Positions 1-9,883 of a stretch of 64,000 nt of DNA are shown piece after piece (the stretch's first letter is position 1; the number at the start of each line of letters is the position of its first letter). The position numbers and the translations under genes are program-made. The DNA comes from Agrypnia vestita. Lineage: Eukaryota; Arthropoda; Insecta; Trichoptera; Phryganeidae. The stretch is from assembly GCA_016648135.1 (NCBI GenBank), contig JADDOH010003938.1:205056-269055 (forward strand), in the 5' to 3' direction. Below the pieces are notes generated by a model. It saw only the letters and a program-made list of their open reading frames with translations, made no database searches and was not told where the DNA came from.

Positions 1-250
1 ATGCCTTTTTTGTACGAATTAACCTTACCCCCCCCTTAATAAAAGAGTGTTTATGGCCGCTCAACCGCTCGATCCGGTGACGAAGACACGACTTGTGCAA
101 TCAAGCGACACTGCCTGTTGTCTCTCTCAGAACCTCTCATTTGATCTCGGTCATTCGCCTTTCGAATGTTCTAGAACTTGCTTTGCGAGCTCCCAGGCGA
201 AGAATAGGCAAATTTTCAAGATGTAGAGATCACTTCCGACGACAAATATA

Positions 251-700
251 ACCGTCAAAAGCGGACCGATAGAAAGAGTCACGCAATATAAGTGCGTAGG
301 TGCATGGGTGAACGAGAACTGGGATCCATCTGAAGAAGTAAGAGCTGGAATAGAGATGGAAAGAAGTGCGTTTCTTAGAATGAGACCGTTATTTTCTAAC
401 CGCGACCTAAGAATGAGTATGGTTGGGTCTTATATTTTTGCCATTCTCTCATGTGAGGTGGAGGCACGGACACTTAACCAAGAACTAATCCACAATGTTG
501 AGGTTTTTGAGATGTGGGTCTACAGACGCATATCAAAAGGTTCCTGGGTGGATACAGTGACGAATGATGAAGTCCTCCGGCGTAATGAAAAGTACCGAGA
601 AGTGCTGCGGACTTTCAAGACAAGAAAGCTGGAGTATCTCAGACATATTATGAGAGGACTAAATTGAGTGTAAACCAAATCATCATCCAGGGAAATACAA
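251..700 (+). pseudogene. LINE reverse transcriptase C-terminal fragment
   Basis: The + strand reads in one frame through a region typical of the C-terminal part of insect non-LTR retrotransposon polyproteins. It shows a Y-K-C-V-G-A-W-V-N block, then N-R-D-L-R, then V-E-x-F-E-M-W-V-Y-R-R-I, S-W-V-D-x-V-T-N-D-E-V-L-R-R, and K-L-E-Y-L-R-H-I-M-R. The catalytic palm and the endonuclease are absent, so this is a dead 5'-truncated copy. The reading ends at about 667. A stretch resembling the usual basic tail continues to about 720 in another frame. The LINE clade is not resolved. Confidence 0.8.
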
Positions 701-870
701 GTGGAAAAGAAGCGTAGTAAAGGTGATGGCACCATAAGAAGAAGGAGTTCATAAAGATCGAACAGTCACCAGCCAATATTTCCATTAACGACTGAAAAAA
801 TGCCCCTACAACCACACTCCATCCCTCCACTCGAATGTATTGTAAATAAATACATCGTATTTACAATATA

Positions 871-1275
871 TTCGCAGCGAAACATGGACCATCGACCAGA
901 GCATGTCCGGGAGGCTAGCGGCCTTTGAGATGTGGTGCTACAGGCGCATGGCGAGGATCCATTGGTCAGAACATATCCGAAACGACGAGGTGTTGAGCAG
1001 GGTAGGCGAAAAGAGGCAGCTCCTGAACAGAATCGCCCAACAATGAGCAATTTGCATGGGCCGTAATATAAGGCATCCGAAGGCAAAAATCAATTTGCAT
1101 GTTGAAGGCAAAAATCGCAGAGGCCGTCCGAGATTAAGCTACGTAGACCAGATTATCGGAGATGTGCGCTTACCTACCAAGAAATGAAGAGGCTGGCAGG
1201 TGACAGAGAGGAATGGAGAAAGCGAATGCTTGTTGTAGACCAATCCTAGAATTACGATCCAAAAAAAACATCGTA
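871..1275 (+). pseudogene. Second LINE C-terminal fragment with 3' end
   Basis: This is a second, more decayed copy of the same kind of LINE tail in the same direction. It reads E-T-W-T-I, then A-F-E-M-W-C-Y-R-R-M and N-D-E-V-L-S-R, then a stop. It resumes with R-R-G-R-P-R and A-G-D-R-E-E-W-R-K-R. It ends in an A-rich run at 1260-1270. A near-identical 3' end (AGGTGACAG, then GACCAATCCTAG) recurs at 25955-26040, so this looks like the true 3' terminus of the family. Confidence 0.75.
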
Positions 1276-1310
1276 TTTGAAGTTGTTATCCTTGAGGATG
1301 TTGGTCATAC

Positions 1311-1493
1311 CTTTCAGTTTTCTTCCTTTCTCGTCACACCAGGCCGTGCCGATCGAACACCTTACGTAAACATCGCGTTCTCTCTGGCTAGACAACATGG
1401 CTTCAATTTTGTCATAGTTGCTGACCGTAGTCCCTGAGCACACGATCGACCCACGACCAGGATAGCGAAGAGCAGCATCACGTGGCGAGCCAT
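1311..1493 (-). pseudogene. Probable chemosensory protein (CSP/OS-D) exon 1, frameshifted
   Basis: Reading the - strand from an ATG at 1493, the first 20 codons make a hydrophobic signal peptide (M-A-R-H-V-M-L-L-F-A-I-L-V-V). After one lost base the frame continues as N-Y-D-K-I-E-A-M-L, then V-Y-V-R-C, six residues, C, then G-R-K-L-K. That matches the first half of insect CSPs: the Y-D-x-I-D block and the first two cysteines spaced CX6C. The exon ends in AAA-G followed by GTATGA. This agrees with the conserved CSP intron, which lies one base after a lysine codon. The exon length (183 bp) is one base short of that phase, supporting a single-base deletion. No second exon with CX2C is found; LINE remnants lie beyond. 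CSPs are small secreted carriers of hydrophobic ligands. A polypyrimidine tract and AG just upstream (about 1510-1520) could be an acceptor for an upstream exon. Confidence 0.55.
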
Positions 1494-1519
1494 TGTCAAA
1501 CTTGGATATCTGAAAAAGA

Positions 1520-1600
1520 GATGAAAATTAATGTGGGAACTCCAATTAATGTGAGAATCCAAATTAATGTGGTAATCAAAATTAATGTGGGAACATTTGT
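1520..1600. repeat. Short tandem repeat, AATTAATGTG core
   Basis: Four imperfect copies of an 18-bp unit built on AATTAATGTGGGAA lie in a row just upstream of the CSP-like exon. The following 1600-2335 is AT-rich with no supportable gene. Within it, 1770-1870 resembles 30775-30880 (shared CGCCAAAG and TATAACTTCTAC), so it is a dispersed repeat of unknown type. Confidence 0.6.
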
Positions 1601-2337
1601 ACTGTCACAGGGGTGGCTATGGGAGGCAAATAAAAACACTAAAACAATTTTTACAATGAACACAAATTAAATCGGAACATTGTTCTTAAATTTATAGTTA
1701 CAGTATATTCCACACACTTAGGAAAAATGTCTTTCGAGAATTTACAATATTAGTCCAGTCATCGCTAGATACAATTATATTTATCATCTCTCTAGACATC
1801 GTATTAACCAATGTGTAAATATAAATTATCACAATCACGCCAAAGCAATATAACTTCTACAGCGCTTCTCTAGTTTTAAATTATCTGTTTAATTTCAATA
1901 CAATGCCTATTACTTCGTTAGTTGGAACCGGTTCTACGAACAACCGAATATATGATCCGATATTCATCTGGACCCAGAACTGGAACAGGTGTTCCAGAAT
2001 ATCGACCATCTCTAATTACGTTATCGAGGACTTACCGAATTTTCCTGGAGCAGCCACACACAGAGTGAAGGGGCGCAGCTTGTTGCGGCCTTATATCCTC
2101 CAGCTTGCCTGATTGCAGTGAGGAAAATGTTTGTGTTTAGTACATAACCTTATTATCCTTAAACCAAGTACAGATTGATTCAAATTATGCGCTATTTTCG
2201 AACGGTTGAACATTTTTAAATTCTTTATTTTAACAATACTATTATATGTAGGTATTTTTTGGAACATAGCTACATGTAAAAACATTGTTAAAATATATAT
2301 TGGTGTATGAGAGTAGTTAAAAAATTGAATGTACTGA

Positions 2338-2676
2338 TTTTCAAGCGTATTCGAAGTACACCGCACAACACAACAATTAAACATCGAAAGCATTACAAAA
2401 ATCGAAATACTCAAAATCATTCACAGACTAGCAATTGGCGAAATACAAGACGAAGACATAAAATTACACAAAATACACGAAAAACACCAACGCAACACTA
2501 GAATGGCTCAAAACTATCACATAACACACGCCAAAACAAAAACAGGACAATCCCGACTAATTTGCAACGGATTAAAACTATACAACGACCTGCCACAACA
2601 GACCAAACAACTGACCACTGACAAATTCAAAACAGATGTGACAAAAATGCTAACTCGGCCAACTATAAAAAAATGA
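2338..2676 (+). pseudogene. LINE reverse transcriptase terminal fragment (CR1/jockey-like)
   Basis: An open frame without its own start runs to a TGA at 2674. It contains H-Q-R-N-T-R-M-A, then T-K-T-G-Q-S-R-L-I-C-N-G-L-K-L-Y-N-D-L-P, then L-T-T-D-K-F-K-T-D-V. The pattern T-R-x-A, G-Q-x-S, L-Y-N-x-L-P, F-K is the usual last segment of CR1/jockey-type LINE polyproteins. It is a 5'-truncated relic just outside the left end of the pogo-like element. Confidence 0.6.
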
Positions 2677-2766
2677 CTTTGTATCTAAATTATATTATGT
2701 ATTATTACATTCCTATATTGAATCATGTAAAAATGTTGCCCATAAACCTTCTAAGTTTCTATTATA

Positions 2767-3143
2767 GGGTGGATTGTCCAGTGAATGAACATTTAAGGCC
2801 CTCCTCTAATAAATTATTGATCTTGTATATCAGAGTATGTATGTGATATCTCCAAATAAATATTTTTGTGTTCATACATTGGTTATATTAAACACGAAAT
2901 ACATTTTCTTCGCTCTCCATTCGTAACTCTGAATTTAAAAAAAATAAAGGTTTACGGAAATCAGGAAAACCAATAAATGAACGGCTGATTCTAGTGAATG
3001 AACAGTAAAATTCCAGTAAATGAACCAACTAGAAATAAACAACTACTTGCTTTGTATAAATCAGTTTTTATTCATGCATAATAATTCTAAGCAATTACAA
3101 AGCTAAGAAAATATAATACGAAAATATAAAGTTTGAAAAAATA
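2767..3143. repeat. Left subterminal motif array of pogo-like element 1
   Basis: This stretch holds the end of the element and three copies of the motif: CCAGTGAATGAAC near 2778, CTAGTGAATGAAC near 2990 and CCAGTAAATGAAC near 3013. There is no gene between 2767 and 3143. Multi-copy subterminal motifs are commonly transposase binding sites; that role is inferred here. Confidence 0.65.
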
Positions 3144-3690
3144 TTAATTTTTCTCTTCGTAATTAATCATCAAAACCTTTCCCACATACAATCGAGTTTT
3201 CTTATTGGTAACAAATTTTGCTAAAACATAATCGCCGTGCATAATTGAATTTTCCTTCGACGATTGTGATTTTGTTAATAGTATTTCTGCATTTTTTTTT
3301 TTTGAAGTTGTTAAGTCAGAGTGTCTTTCATTTTTTGTCGCAGAATTTTTGTTGGATGTTCTGTTATTTCCTTTCAAAACAGATGTTGCAATTAAATCTG
3401 ACTTAGGAAATGAATTATTCTTGGTTTTTGTTTGCGAACAATTTCTTTTTTCCGATTTGATCGATTTTCGTTCTACTTTAGGTTTGTTTGCTTTTCGGTT
3501 TGCTCTCTCTATTTTATTATTGTTTATTAAATCTAGTTTTGCTTTTTTGCTGTCTTCCTTCTCTTGGAGATATTCTTTAAATTTTTTGGAACTTATGCCG
3601 AATGGCACAACTTGTCCCGTTCTTTTTAAATTTCCTTTGGTTTCAATCTCAGGATATTTCAAAAAGTTTTCAAGTGCATTAGAATTTACT
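3144..3690 (-). pseudogene. Pogo-like transposase 1, C-terminal tail (out of frame)
   Basis: This is the lysine/serine-rich C-terminal part of the transposase. It starts around K-Y-P-E-I and ends in G-D-Y-V-L-A-K-F and Y-V-G-K-V-L, a short beta-rich block found at the end of related insect transposases. It sits one frame away from the DDE part. The slip lies in the GAA/AGA-rich run at about 3690-3720, consistent with a small indel. Without the frameshift it would finish the protein. Confidence 0.65.
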
Positions 3691-5055
3691 AGATTAATAT
3701 TTTCTTCTTCTTTCTTCGTTCTTCTTTGTTGATTTCACTGTGAAGATTAAAATCGTATGGCCATGGCAGAGGTATGATTGTTTGCAAAACAGTGTCCTCT
3801 GTGCCAGAAGCAAGACATATTGCTTTTGGTAAAGCAACGGTAGAGATGTTATTATGGCTAATTTCTCGTGAATTCATCATAGGATTATCTTGATCCAAGT
3901 GTTCATCATCTGTGCTCGGAGAAAATTTTACTGTTAGAGGCACATCGTGGAGGGTTTCATTTTCAATAGCATCTGCGGCGGTTTTAGAACTAATATTTAA
4001 TTGTGATTGGAATTCTTGATATTGTATGTCTGTCACAGAATAAATATTATCAGCGTGATTATGTGAATCTATCTCTATGGTTACTGGCAGTTCATTATCT
4101 CCGGTTAATGGTTCTGTGTTACTAAAGCACTGTGAGGCTGACGGAGATGTAAGACCTTCGCTAAATACATAATTATGTTCGATGAAAACGCTTTCAATAG
4201 TTACCTCATTTATGTTATTATCTTCAATGATCAACTCTCGATTTGTTTCACTTGCCTCATTATCCCAAGTAACATTATTGATCTCGTTGGTTAAATATAC
4301 ATTTTCATTCCTTCTGGGCAATTCTAAACATTGCGTACATTTTAGCCACAATGGAAACATAGCATTATCGATCACTGTATTCTTTTCTTTGCATTTCAAA
4401 AAAGTTTCAGTTAGTGATAGACCAATTTCATTCTCAATTACTTTAATGGTTGACAAGTAATCTCCATAAGCTATTGAAGGTGATTCTGGCACTCTGCTGA
4501 ATATTTGCTGTCTTCTTGTCGATATGCATTTTGTGAAATCAACGGCATCCACATTGAAAGGGTAAATACCACAGCATTTAAGCCCATTTTTCACAATTTC
4601 AGGTGTTACTGCATGTTGAAATGATTTTTTGAATAATGTAGCGAAATTATTTTTGCTAATGGACTTATTTGTTGACTGTTTATGTTTAAGTACAATGTCT
4701 TTCCAGGAATTTTTCAATGCCTTGAAAATAGACACGTCACATGGTTGTAGAATATGAGTTGCATTTGGCATTAAACAATACACCAAGATTTTTTTATCCG
4801 CACAAAAATTATGCAACTCTAGACTAATATGCGATTTATGACCGTCTAAAAGAAATAGTACTGGAAACTGTATATTGTTATATTTTAGCCAAGGATAAAA
4901 TATATTAGCAACATATTCGTAAAATGTGGAAGACACCATCCATCCACTGTCAGATCTGCCAATGCCCCATTCATCAGGAACAGAATTGGCAATATCTTTG
5001 GATATTCTTTTAAGCGGGTATACAATCATAGGCGGCGCAACCGTTCCATTGGCGG
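3689..5055 (-). pseudogene. Pogo-like transposase 1, DDE catalytic half
   Basis: This part carries the second half of the DDE_1 nuclease. From the N-terminal side it shows N-G-T-V-A-P-P-M-I-V-Y-P-L-K-R, then the second acidic residue in F-L-L-D-G-H-K-S-H. The third is in A-T-H-I-L-Q-P-C-D-V. A long Ser/Asn/Glu-rich region follows. Codons above 5055 in this frame belong to the inserted LTR, not to the transposase. The family cuts and pastes DNA flanked by terminal repeats into TA sites. All three acidic residues survive across the two halves, so inactivation is due to frameshifts and the LTR rather than to catalytic loss. Confidence 0.85.
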
Positions 5056-5654
5056 TGTAACGGACAGGATGAATGATAGCCCTGAAAAGAGCCTCCTCAA
5101 AGAAGATGACATTGCCGAGTTCCATGGTTCGCTGCGGACACCGATCAAGGTGGACCTGTGACGTCATCTTATTCACGGGCGACCGGGTAGGACGCCGGTG
5201 CGTCATCACCACCCTGAGGACCGTAAAGACGGGTCCTATGCTTTGATAAATTTGTGAACAAATTTATGTATGAAAATTTATGAAAATAAAATTTCCACGT
5301 CCAGGAAAATAAAAACTCTCTGTGATTGGCTCCCGGAAATAAGCCGGGAGGTATTAAATTTGTGTATAAATTAAACTTCCGTCGGCGTACAGATTCATTC
5401 CGTTCTGTGCTTTATACGCCGTCTGGACCACTTCATCTGACTTTTACTCAACACCTCTGACCTCTGCTCTACCTACTGTTTTTGGATTTTGGAACTTCAA
5501 CTGGACTACCTGCAACCGGATAATTCACTTTTGTGAATATTTAGAACAACCACTGTCAGCGGGTTTACGATTACCGCTGTACAGTCTTGGTCTGTTCTAC
5601 GAGTCAAGTACGGGAGACCTGCGCATCATATCTTCGCGTATTCTGTACGGAACA
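5056..5654 (+). mobile_element. Solo LTR inside the transposase (TSD GGCGG)
   Basis: The insert begins TGTAACGGACAGG and ends CTGTACGGAACA, giving TG..CA ends. It is flanked by exact 5-bp copies of GGCGG at 5051-5055 and 5655-5659. A TATA-like GTATAAATT lies near 5362, with a promoter-like region after it. No internal retroelement sequence is present, so it is a solo LTR left by LTR-LTR recombination. It cuts the DDE transposase between the N-F-A and A-N-G codons. A diverged relative in the opposite direction is at 34055-34612. The clade is uncertain. Confidence 0.8.
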
Positions 5655-5659
5655 GGCGG

Positions 5660-6304
5660 CAAAGTTGCATAAAACTGTGATAGATTCCTTTTCTTTGCCA
5701 CATGCAATGTCGTACAAAGCACAAGTCCACTCTTTGGACAAGTCTGCATACCTGTCTCATCCGCGTTAAAAATTCTCGAAGGGTCAGCAATCACGTCAAT
5801 AGCGTTTTCTTCTATAAGGTATTTTTGCAAATCTGCAAACCATGAACGTATCATGTCTTCTGTTACTGCAGCTCGAGCTTTAGAGATTATCTCCGAGTTT
5901 CGTTTAGTAATGTCGGGATGTCTCTTCAAGAAAAGTTGAAGCCACTTGTTTCCAGGTCGTCTGTCTGTAAATTTGTTACTCCTATCTGTGTTTTTCAGGA
6001 AATTCTTCACAGTATCCTTAACTTCATTGGGATGCATCGGAAAACCGAGTTTTGCTTTGTTTAAAATCCAAGTTGCTATTTTGTTTTCTTCCGAATGTGT
6101 TAAAATCGGACACGGTCCCATTTTTCTTTGCAATGGAACTTTTAGATTAATTTTATTATGCGAGGTTCCTTTAGGAATCTTAAATTCAACACTAGCTTTA
6201 CTCAAACTAATTTTGCCAGTAGTTACCATCTTAATAGCCTCTTCTAACGCCTCTTGCGTATAATTAAAACGATGATAAGAGCGTTTATTATCACTTTGAG
6301 CCAT
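5660..6304 (-). pseudogene. Pogo-like transposase 1, DNA-binding half
   Basis: The ATG at 6304 opens the transposase. Residues ~10-55 form a psq-type helix-turn-helix (F-N-Y-T-Q-E-A-L-E-E-A-I and G-K-I-S-L-S-K-A). Residues ~65-140 form a CENP-B-type HTH (W-L-Q-L-F-L-K-R-H-P). The first catalytic aspartate is in I-F-N-A-D-E-T-G-M at about residue 180. Near 5695 the frame is lost by what looks like a one-base deletion: the expected K-E-S-I-T-V-L-C-N-F block continues in another frame up to the LTR at 5659. It acts in the nucleus on its own termini; this copy is dead. Confidence 0.85.
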
Positions 6305-6399
6305 CTGTAAAAGAAAACATAATGCTAATTCAATATTTTATTGTTGATAAAATTTTATAGAGCCTATTTTATACCAATTTCATCCATTAACAATAGCCA

Positions 6400-6540
6400 A
6401 TTCAAAAGATTCTTATGAATGAACACTTAAATAATAGTTCACTTACTAGATTTCAAATGTAGTGAATGAACTATTGTTTGAGAATTGGTTTAACCTTATG
6501 TTCATTTACTGGGTTTATAAAGCTAGAAAATGAACTAGTA
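6400..6540. repeat. Right subterminal motif array of pogo-like element 1 (inner part)
   Basis: Upstream of the transposase start, five motif copies in both directions fall within 140 bp: ATGAATGAACAC, the complement of AGTAAGTGAAC, AGTGAATGAAC, GTTCATTTACTGG and AAATGAACTAG. Three more occur beyond the hAT MITE at 7622-7690. Confidence 0.65.
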
Positions 6541-6657
6541 TTTTTTAAATATGAATTCATGGCACTCTCACTTCAACACTTGTTCAACTATTGGTAACTA
6601 GGTTCACAAGGACGACTGTATTCAAGGAAATAATAATGTTACTAAGTGTAATGAACA

Positions 6658-7576
6658 TAGGGATGGGCGTTGAATGGACGGACTAGTTGAAATCAACCGT
6701 TGACGTTGCATCGACGCGTCGACCGTTTACGTTTATCGCATGAACTGGTTGAATTCGTAGACGGTGGACAGCGGACGCCGTGGTCGGTGGACGATTCGAG
6801 ATTAACGCAATGCTAAGCAACGAGCGAGAGCAAGACAAAACGTCTCCGTTTATTTCTCTCTCATCTCTCGCTGTCGACTTGTAGATGCCATAGACGTCAT
6901 AGACGGCTCGACGGGTAATTTCATTTCAACTCTAAAGTACACTACCATAGAGTGCAGATCTGTGTACAGGAACTATGACTAGAGATTTGAAATTTGAATA
7001 CATGCGTAGGGCGAGATAGGCTTAATAAGCTATTATCTATTATTTTTTACTTGATTTTTTGTGATGTCACGTGCGACGATTCGGTGAATTCCCAATTTTA
7101 CGCTGTATAAAATAAAACAATTCTGTTTAATTATTTTATTTTTTATTGAGCTAATATTTTACTACTTACACCTGATATTGTTGTGTACACCTACTTCTTT
7201 CTTTATTATATTTAGAAAGAAGTATATAAAACACTATGTGAAAGCCTATAATGTGCGTAAACATATAAATAATAAAATATTTCTTTTTACATATAAGCAC
7301 AAGTAGCGGTTTTACTTTCCGCGAAACTATATTCCTTCGAACTTCTTTAAATTTTAAAAATTAACGTCTTAAAAATAGCCAACGGTTGAGCCGTCGAGAA
7401 GCGTCGCGTTGAACCGTAGACAGTTGACCATCGTCCCGATGTTTAGATAGAACGTCCGCGTAACGAAGTTGACGCGTCAACTAGTTGACGAATTCAACTA
7501 GTTGATCGTCTCGTCGATGGATGGACGTGGACGGTCTCGTTTCGTCGACGGTAAAAACGTCGACGACCCATCCCTA
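6658..7576. mobile_element. hAT-like non-autonomous element (TSD AATGAACA)
   Basis: The terminal inverted repeats read TAGGGATGGG at 6658 and CCCATCCCTA ending 7576. The flanks are exact 8-bp duplications AATGAACA (6650-6657 and 7577-7584), as expected for hAT. The interior has no transposase but is rich in GTCGAC and GTTGAC motifs in both orientations. It inserted into one of the AATGAACA subterminal motifs of the pogo-like element. A smaller element with the same ends is at 11441-11820. Confidence 0.9.
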
Positions 7577-7913
7577 AATGAACACAAGGCATAAAATAAA
7601 ATATTTTAGATTTAAGTGTCTATCCAGTAAATGAACAAGGTGTTCATTTACTGGTTTTGAATGTAAATTCTCTACCAGTGAGTGAACAGTGCTATCTTAT
7701 TACAGATAACTTAAATGTCTCTATACTGCAATGGGAAATGAGGACAATACCATGAATAAAGCTGCGATACCATAATTACTTCAATACTTAGAATAGGACA
7801 CTATTTAAACAATATCATATAATGTGTAGTTTGACACATACCTTACTATTTTGCTATAGAATGTGAAAAACAACAGGAACGAAGAACTTTGAGGTGGTTT
7901 CACCATCGACTCT

Positions 7914-8860
7914 AGTGATGGGTCCGCTCTGTACTCACTACTACAATGTAGTACTACACTATATTGAAGTGAACACTTCGCACATTTTGATGTGTAGTGT
8001 ACACTACAAACTACAAACACCAAAGTTATAGAAAGTATAAACTTCAAATAGTACACTTCATTTCAAAGCGAACACTACAAAGTACATACACTTCAAAGTT
8101 ATCGAAAGTATGAGAAACACATTTTAAATAGTGTATTTTTTACGTGAAATTTTTGGAAAGTTGATGTAGATATATGAAGAAATCTCTGGAATCTGTAACA
8201 ACCCCCCCCCCCATGGTTTGAAAAATTTTGGGACCCATGAAGAAAGTTTTGGGAAGTTGATGTAGCTAAACGGAGAAATCTCTGGAAACTGAAACAATCC
8301 CCCTCCCCCATGATTTGAAAAATTTTGGGAGCTATGAAGAAATTTTTGGGAAGTTGATGTAGCTAAACGAAGAAATCTCTGGAATCTGTAACAACCCCCC
8401 CCCCCATGGTTTGAAAAAATTTTGGACTCATGAAGAAATTTTTGGCTAGTTGATGTAGCTAAACGGAGAAATCTCTGGAAACTGTAACAACCCCTCCCCC
8501 CATGGTTTGAAATTTTTTTGGAATCGAACGAAGCCAAATGTTACTTTGGAGAAAATATCGTCATTTATTAATATATTTTCGTCGTTGTTGAATTTTTATT
8601 TGGGGAAAAAAATACTTCATTTCATTTAAAAATTTACTTCGGTATTACTTCATTTCATTACTTCACTTTATTTAAAAATTTACTTCACTATTACTTCATT
8701 TCATTACTTCACTTCATTATTATTACAATTACTTCACTTCAATTACTTCACTTCACTTCATTTACTTCACTTCATTTCGTAGTACTACAATTACTTCACT
8801 TCAAGTAGTTTTTACTACAATTGTAGTGTACACTTTGCAGTCTTCAAACTGGTGAACGTG
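7914..8860. mobile_element. TAGTGATGGG repeat, copy 1
   Basis: It starts TAGTGATGGGTCCGC and ends around CTTCAAACTGGTGAACGTGT. A second copy with the same start and end lies at 11844-12371. Both are built of TACTTCA/TGAAGTA and ACTACAATTGTAGT motifs in inverted arrangement. No matching right terminal repeat or transposase is visible, so the class is uncertain (hAT-derived is possible from the TAGTGATGGG start). Between 7690 and 7914 nothing is recognised. Confidence 0.6.
8145..8520. repeat. ~96-bp minisatellite, four units
   Basis: Inside the preceding element, four imperfect units recur at about 8156, 8252, 8349 and 8444. Each carries GAAGTTGATGTAGC, AAATCTCTGGAA, a run of cytosines followed by ATGG, and a TTTGAAAAATTTT segment. 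The second copy of the element (11844-12371) has only a remnant of one unit, so the array expanded after the copies diverged. Open frames here are repeat artefacts. Confidence 0.85.
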
Positions 8861-9838
8861 TGTGTGTTGTAGTCTTCATTTTGAAATGAAGTTTTTCCCT
8901 TCGCTATCAAGAACGATTTCGTTTCCCCGCATTGTCATCTTGACAGATACAGCGCATGCGTATTCACTTGTAAACATACCACGTGGTACTGACGCTCCGC
9001 GGAATGTTGCAGTGAGTACGCTCGGGTACCGTGCGCATGGCAACGTTGCCACGGCACGTAGAAATGCCGCGCTATGTTGTGCGCGAGGTCGCGGAACAGT
9101 GCATGACGTTGCAACGTCATGTAGACTCTATGCCGCGCGTGCTGTTGAGGAACAATTTGTCCCCTAGTGAATACATGGCTTAATTTGTACACGAACGTAC
9201 GCATAGCATAAAGCATAGAAAGTATAAAGCCGGCACTTCACTAGGCCATTTTTATTCATTTTGAGGTCCTATTTTAACTCCTAAATTAAAATAGGACAGC
9301 GACACCGCAATACGAATCGCGAAGTAAGGTATAGGCTGAAAGATCGCGCACTCGGGTTTTTTAAGATATCTGACGACTGCGGGAACAAAACGAGGTTATG
9401 TCACCATTGGGGGGTTAAGGGAAAATTTTTATTAATGGATATGTATTTTGTCAATTAAGTTTATTAAATGTTTTTTATAACAATACAACAAAAGTTTATT
9501 TCTTACAAATATATAAACATACACCCGGTATTATTAATTTTAATTCAACCTTTAAAAGTGCGTCAAGTAACAAACTCTCGAAAAATAGAAAAAAATCATA
9601 AAGATTAGACTCATTGTAATGTTTACAAATTTCAATACGACAATGAGCGGCAAAATTCAAATGACAAGTACCTATATGGACAATTGTCACATTTTCAAAT
9701 CAGCTGTGAGAGGACGGCCATTTTTTTACCAACGTTTTTACTTTTACCCACCTATCTTGGAGAGTTAAATAAAGTTACTCACGTATGTACTTCGGCGAGT
9801 AAAATAATTTTTACTATCGGTGGCGCAACCCGTTTTTA
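8861..9838. other. No gene recognised; palindrome-rich interval
   Basis: The segment 8940-9170 is unusually GC-rich for the window and contains perfect palindromes at 9038-9051 (TGGCAACGTTGCCA) and 9102-9121 (CATGACGTTGCAACGTCATG). Open frames exist on both strands but show no family motif. From 9230 to 9838 only AT-rich sequence was seen. Confidence 0.5.
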
Positions 9839-9883
9839 GTAAAAAAAGTTACTCGAGTAACTTTTTTTACCTTAAAGGTACAG

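Larger units (their letters stand above)
2767..7690 (-). mobile_element. Pogo/Tigger-like DNA transposon 1, carrying two nested insertions
   Basis: The left terminus reads GGGTGGATTGTCCAGTG preceded by TA, the target site of this superfamily. The transposase lies on the - strand (3144-6304). The non-coding flanks on both sides carry repeated copies of a CCAGTRAATGAAC motif, listed separately. The right terminus is not clean: the last motif is at about 7675 and no inverted GGGTGGATTG end was found, so it was probably lost near the repeat at 7914. A 599-bp solo LTR (5056-5654) and a 919-bp hAT MITE (6658-7576) inserted later. The second pogo-like element (18055-19817) has related termini. Confidence 0.8.

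Noticed and set aside
3349..3732. 127-codon ORF on the + strand
   Set aside because: It is the antisense shadow of the transposase C-terminal part and has no motif of its own.
8099..8537. Overlapping - strand ORFs of 70 and 137 codons with repeating G-G-G-G-C-Y motifs
   Set aside because: They are translations of the ~96-bp minisatellite; the periodic peptide follows the DNA repeat, and no start context or homology supports coding.
8935..9216. Opposed ORFs of 101 and 93 codons in a GC-rich patch
   Set aside because: Both strands are open because the patch is GC-rich and palindromic; no signal peptide, domain or splice context was found.
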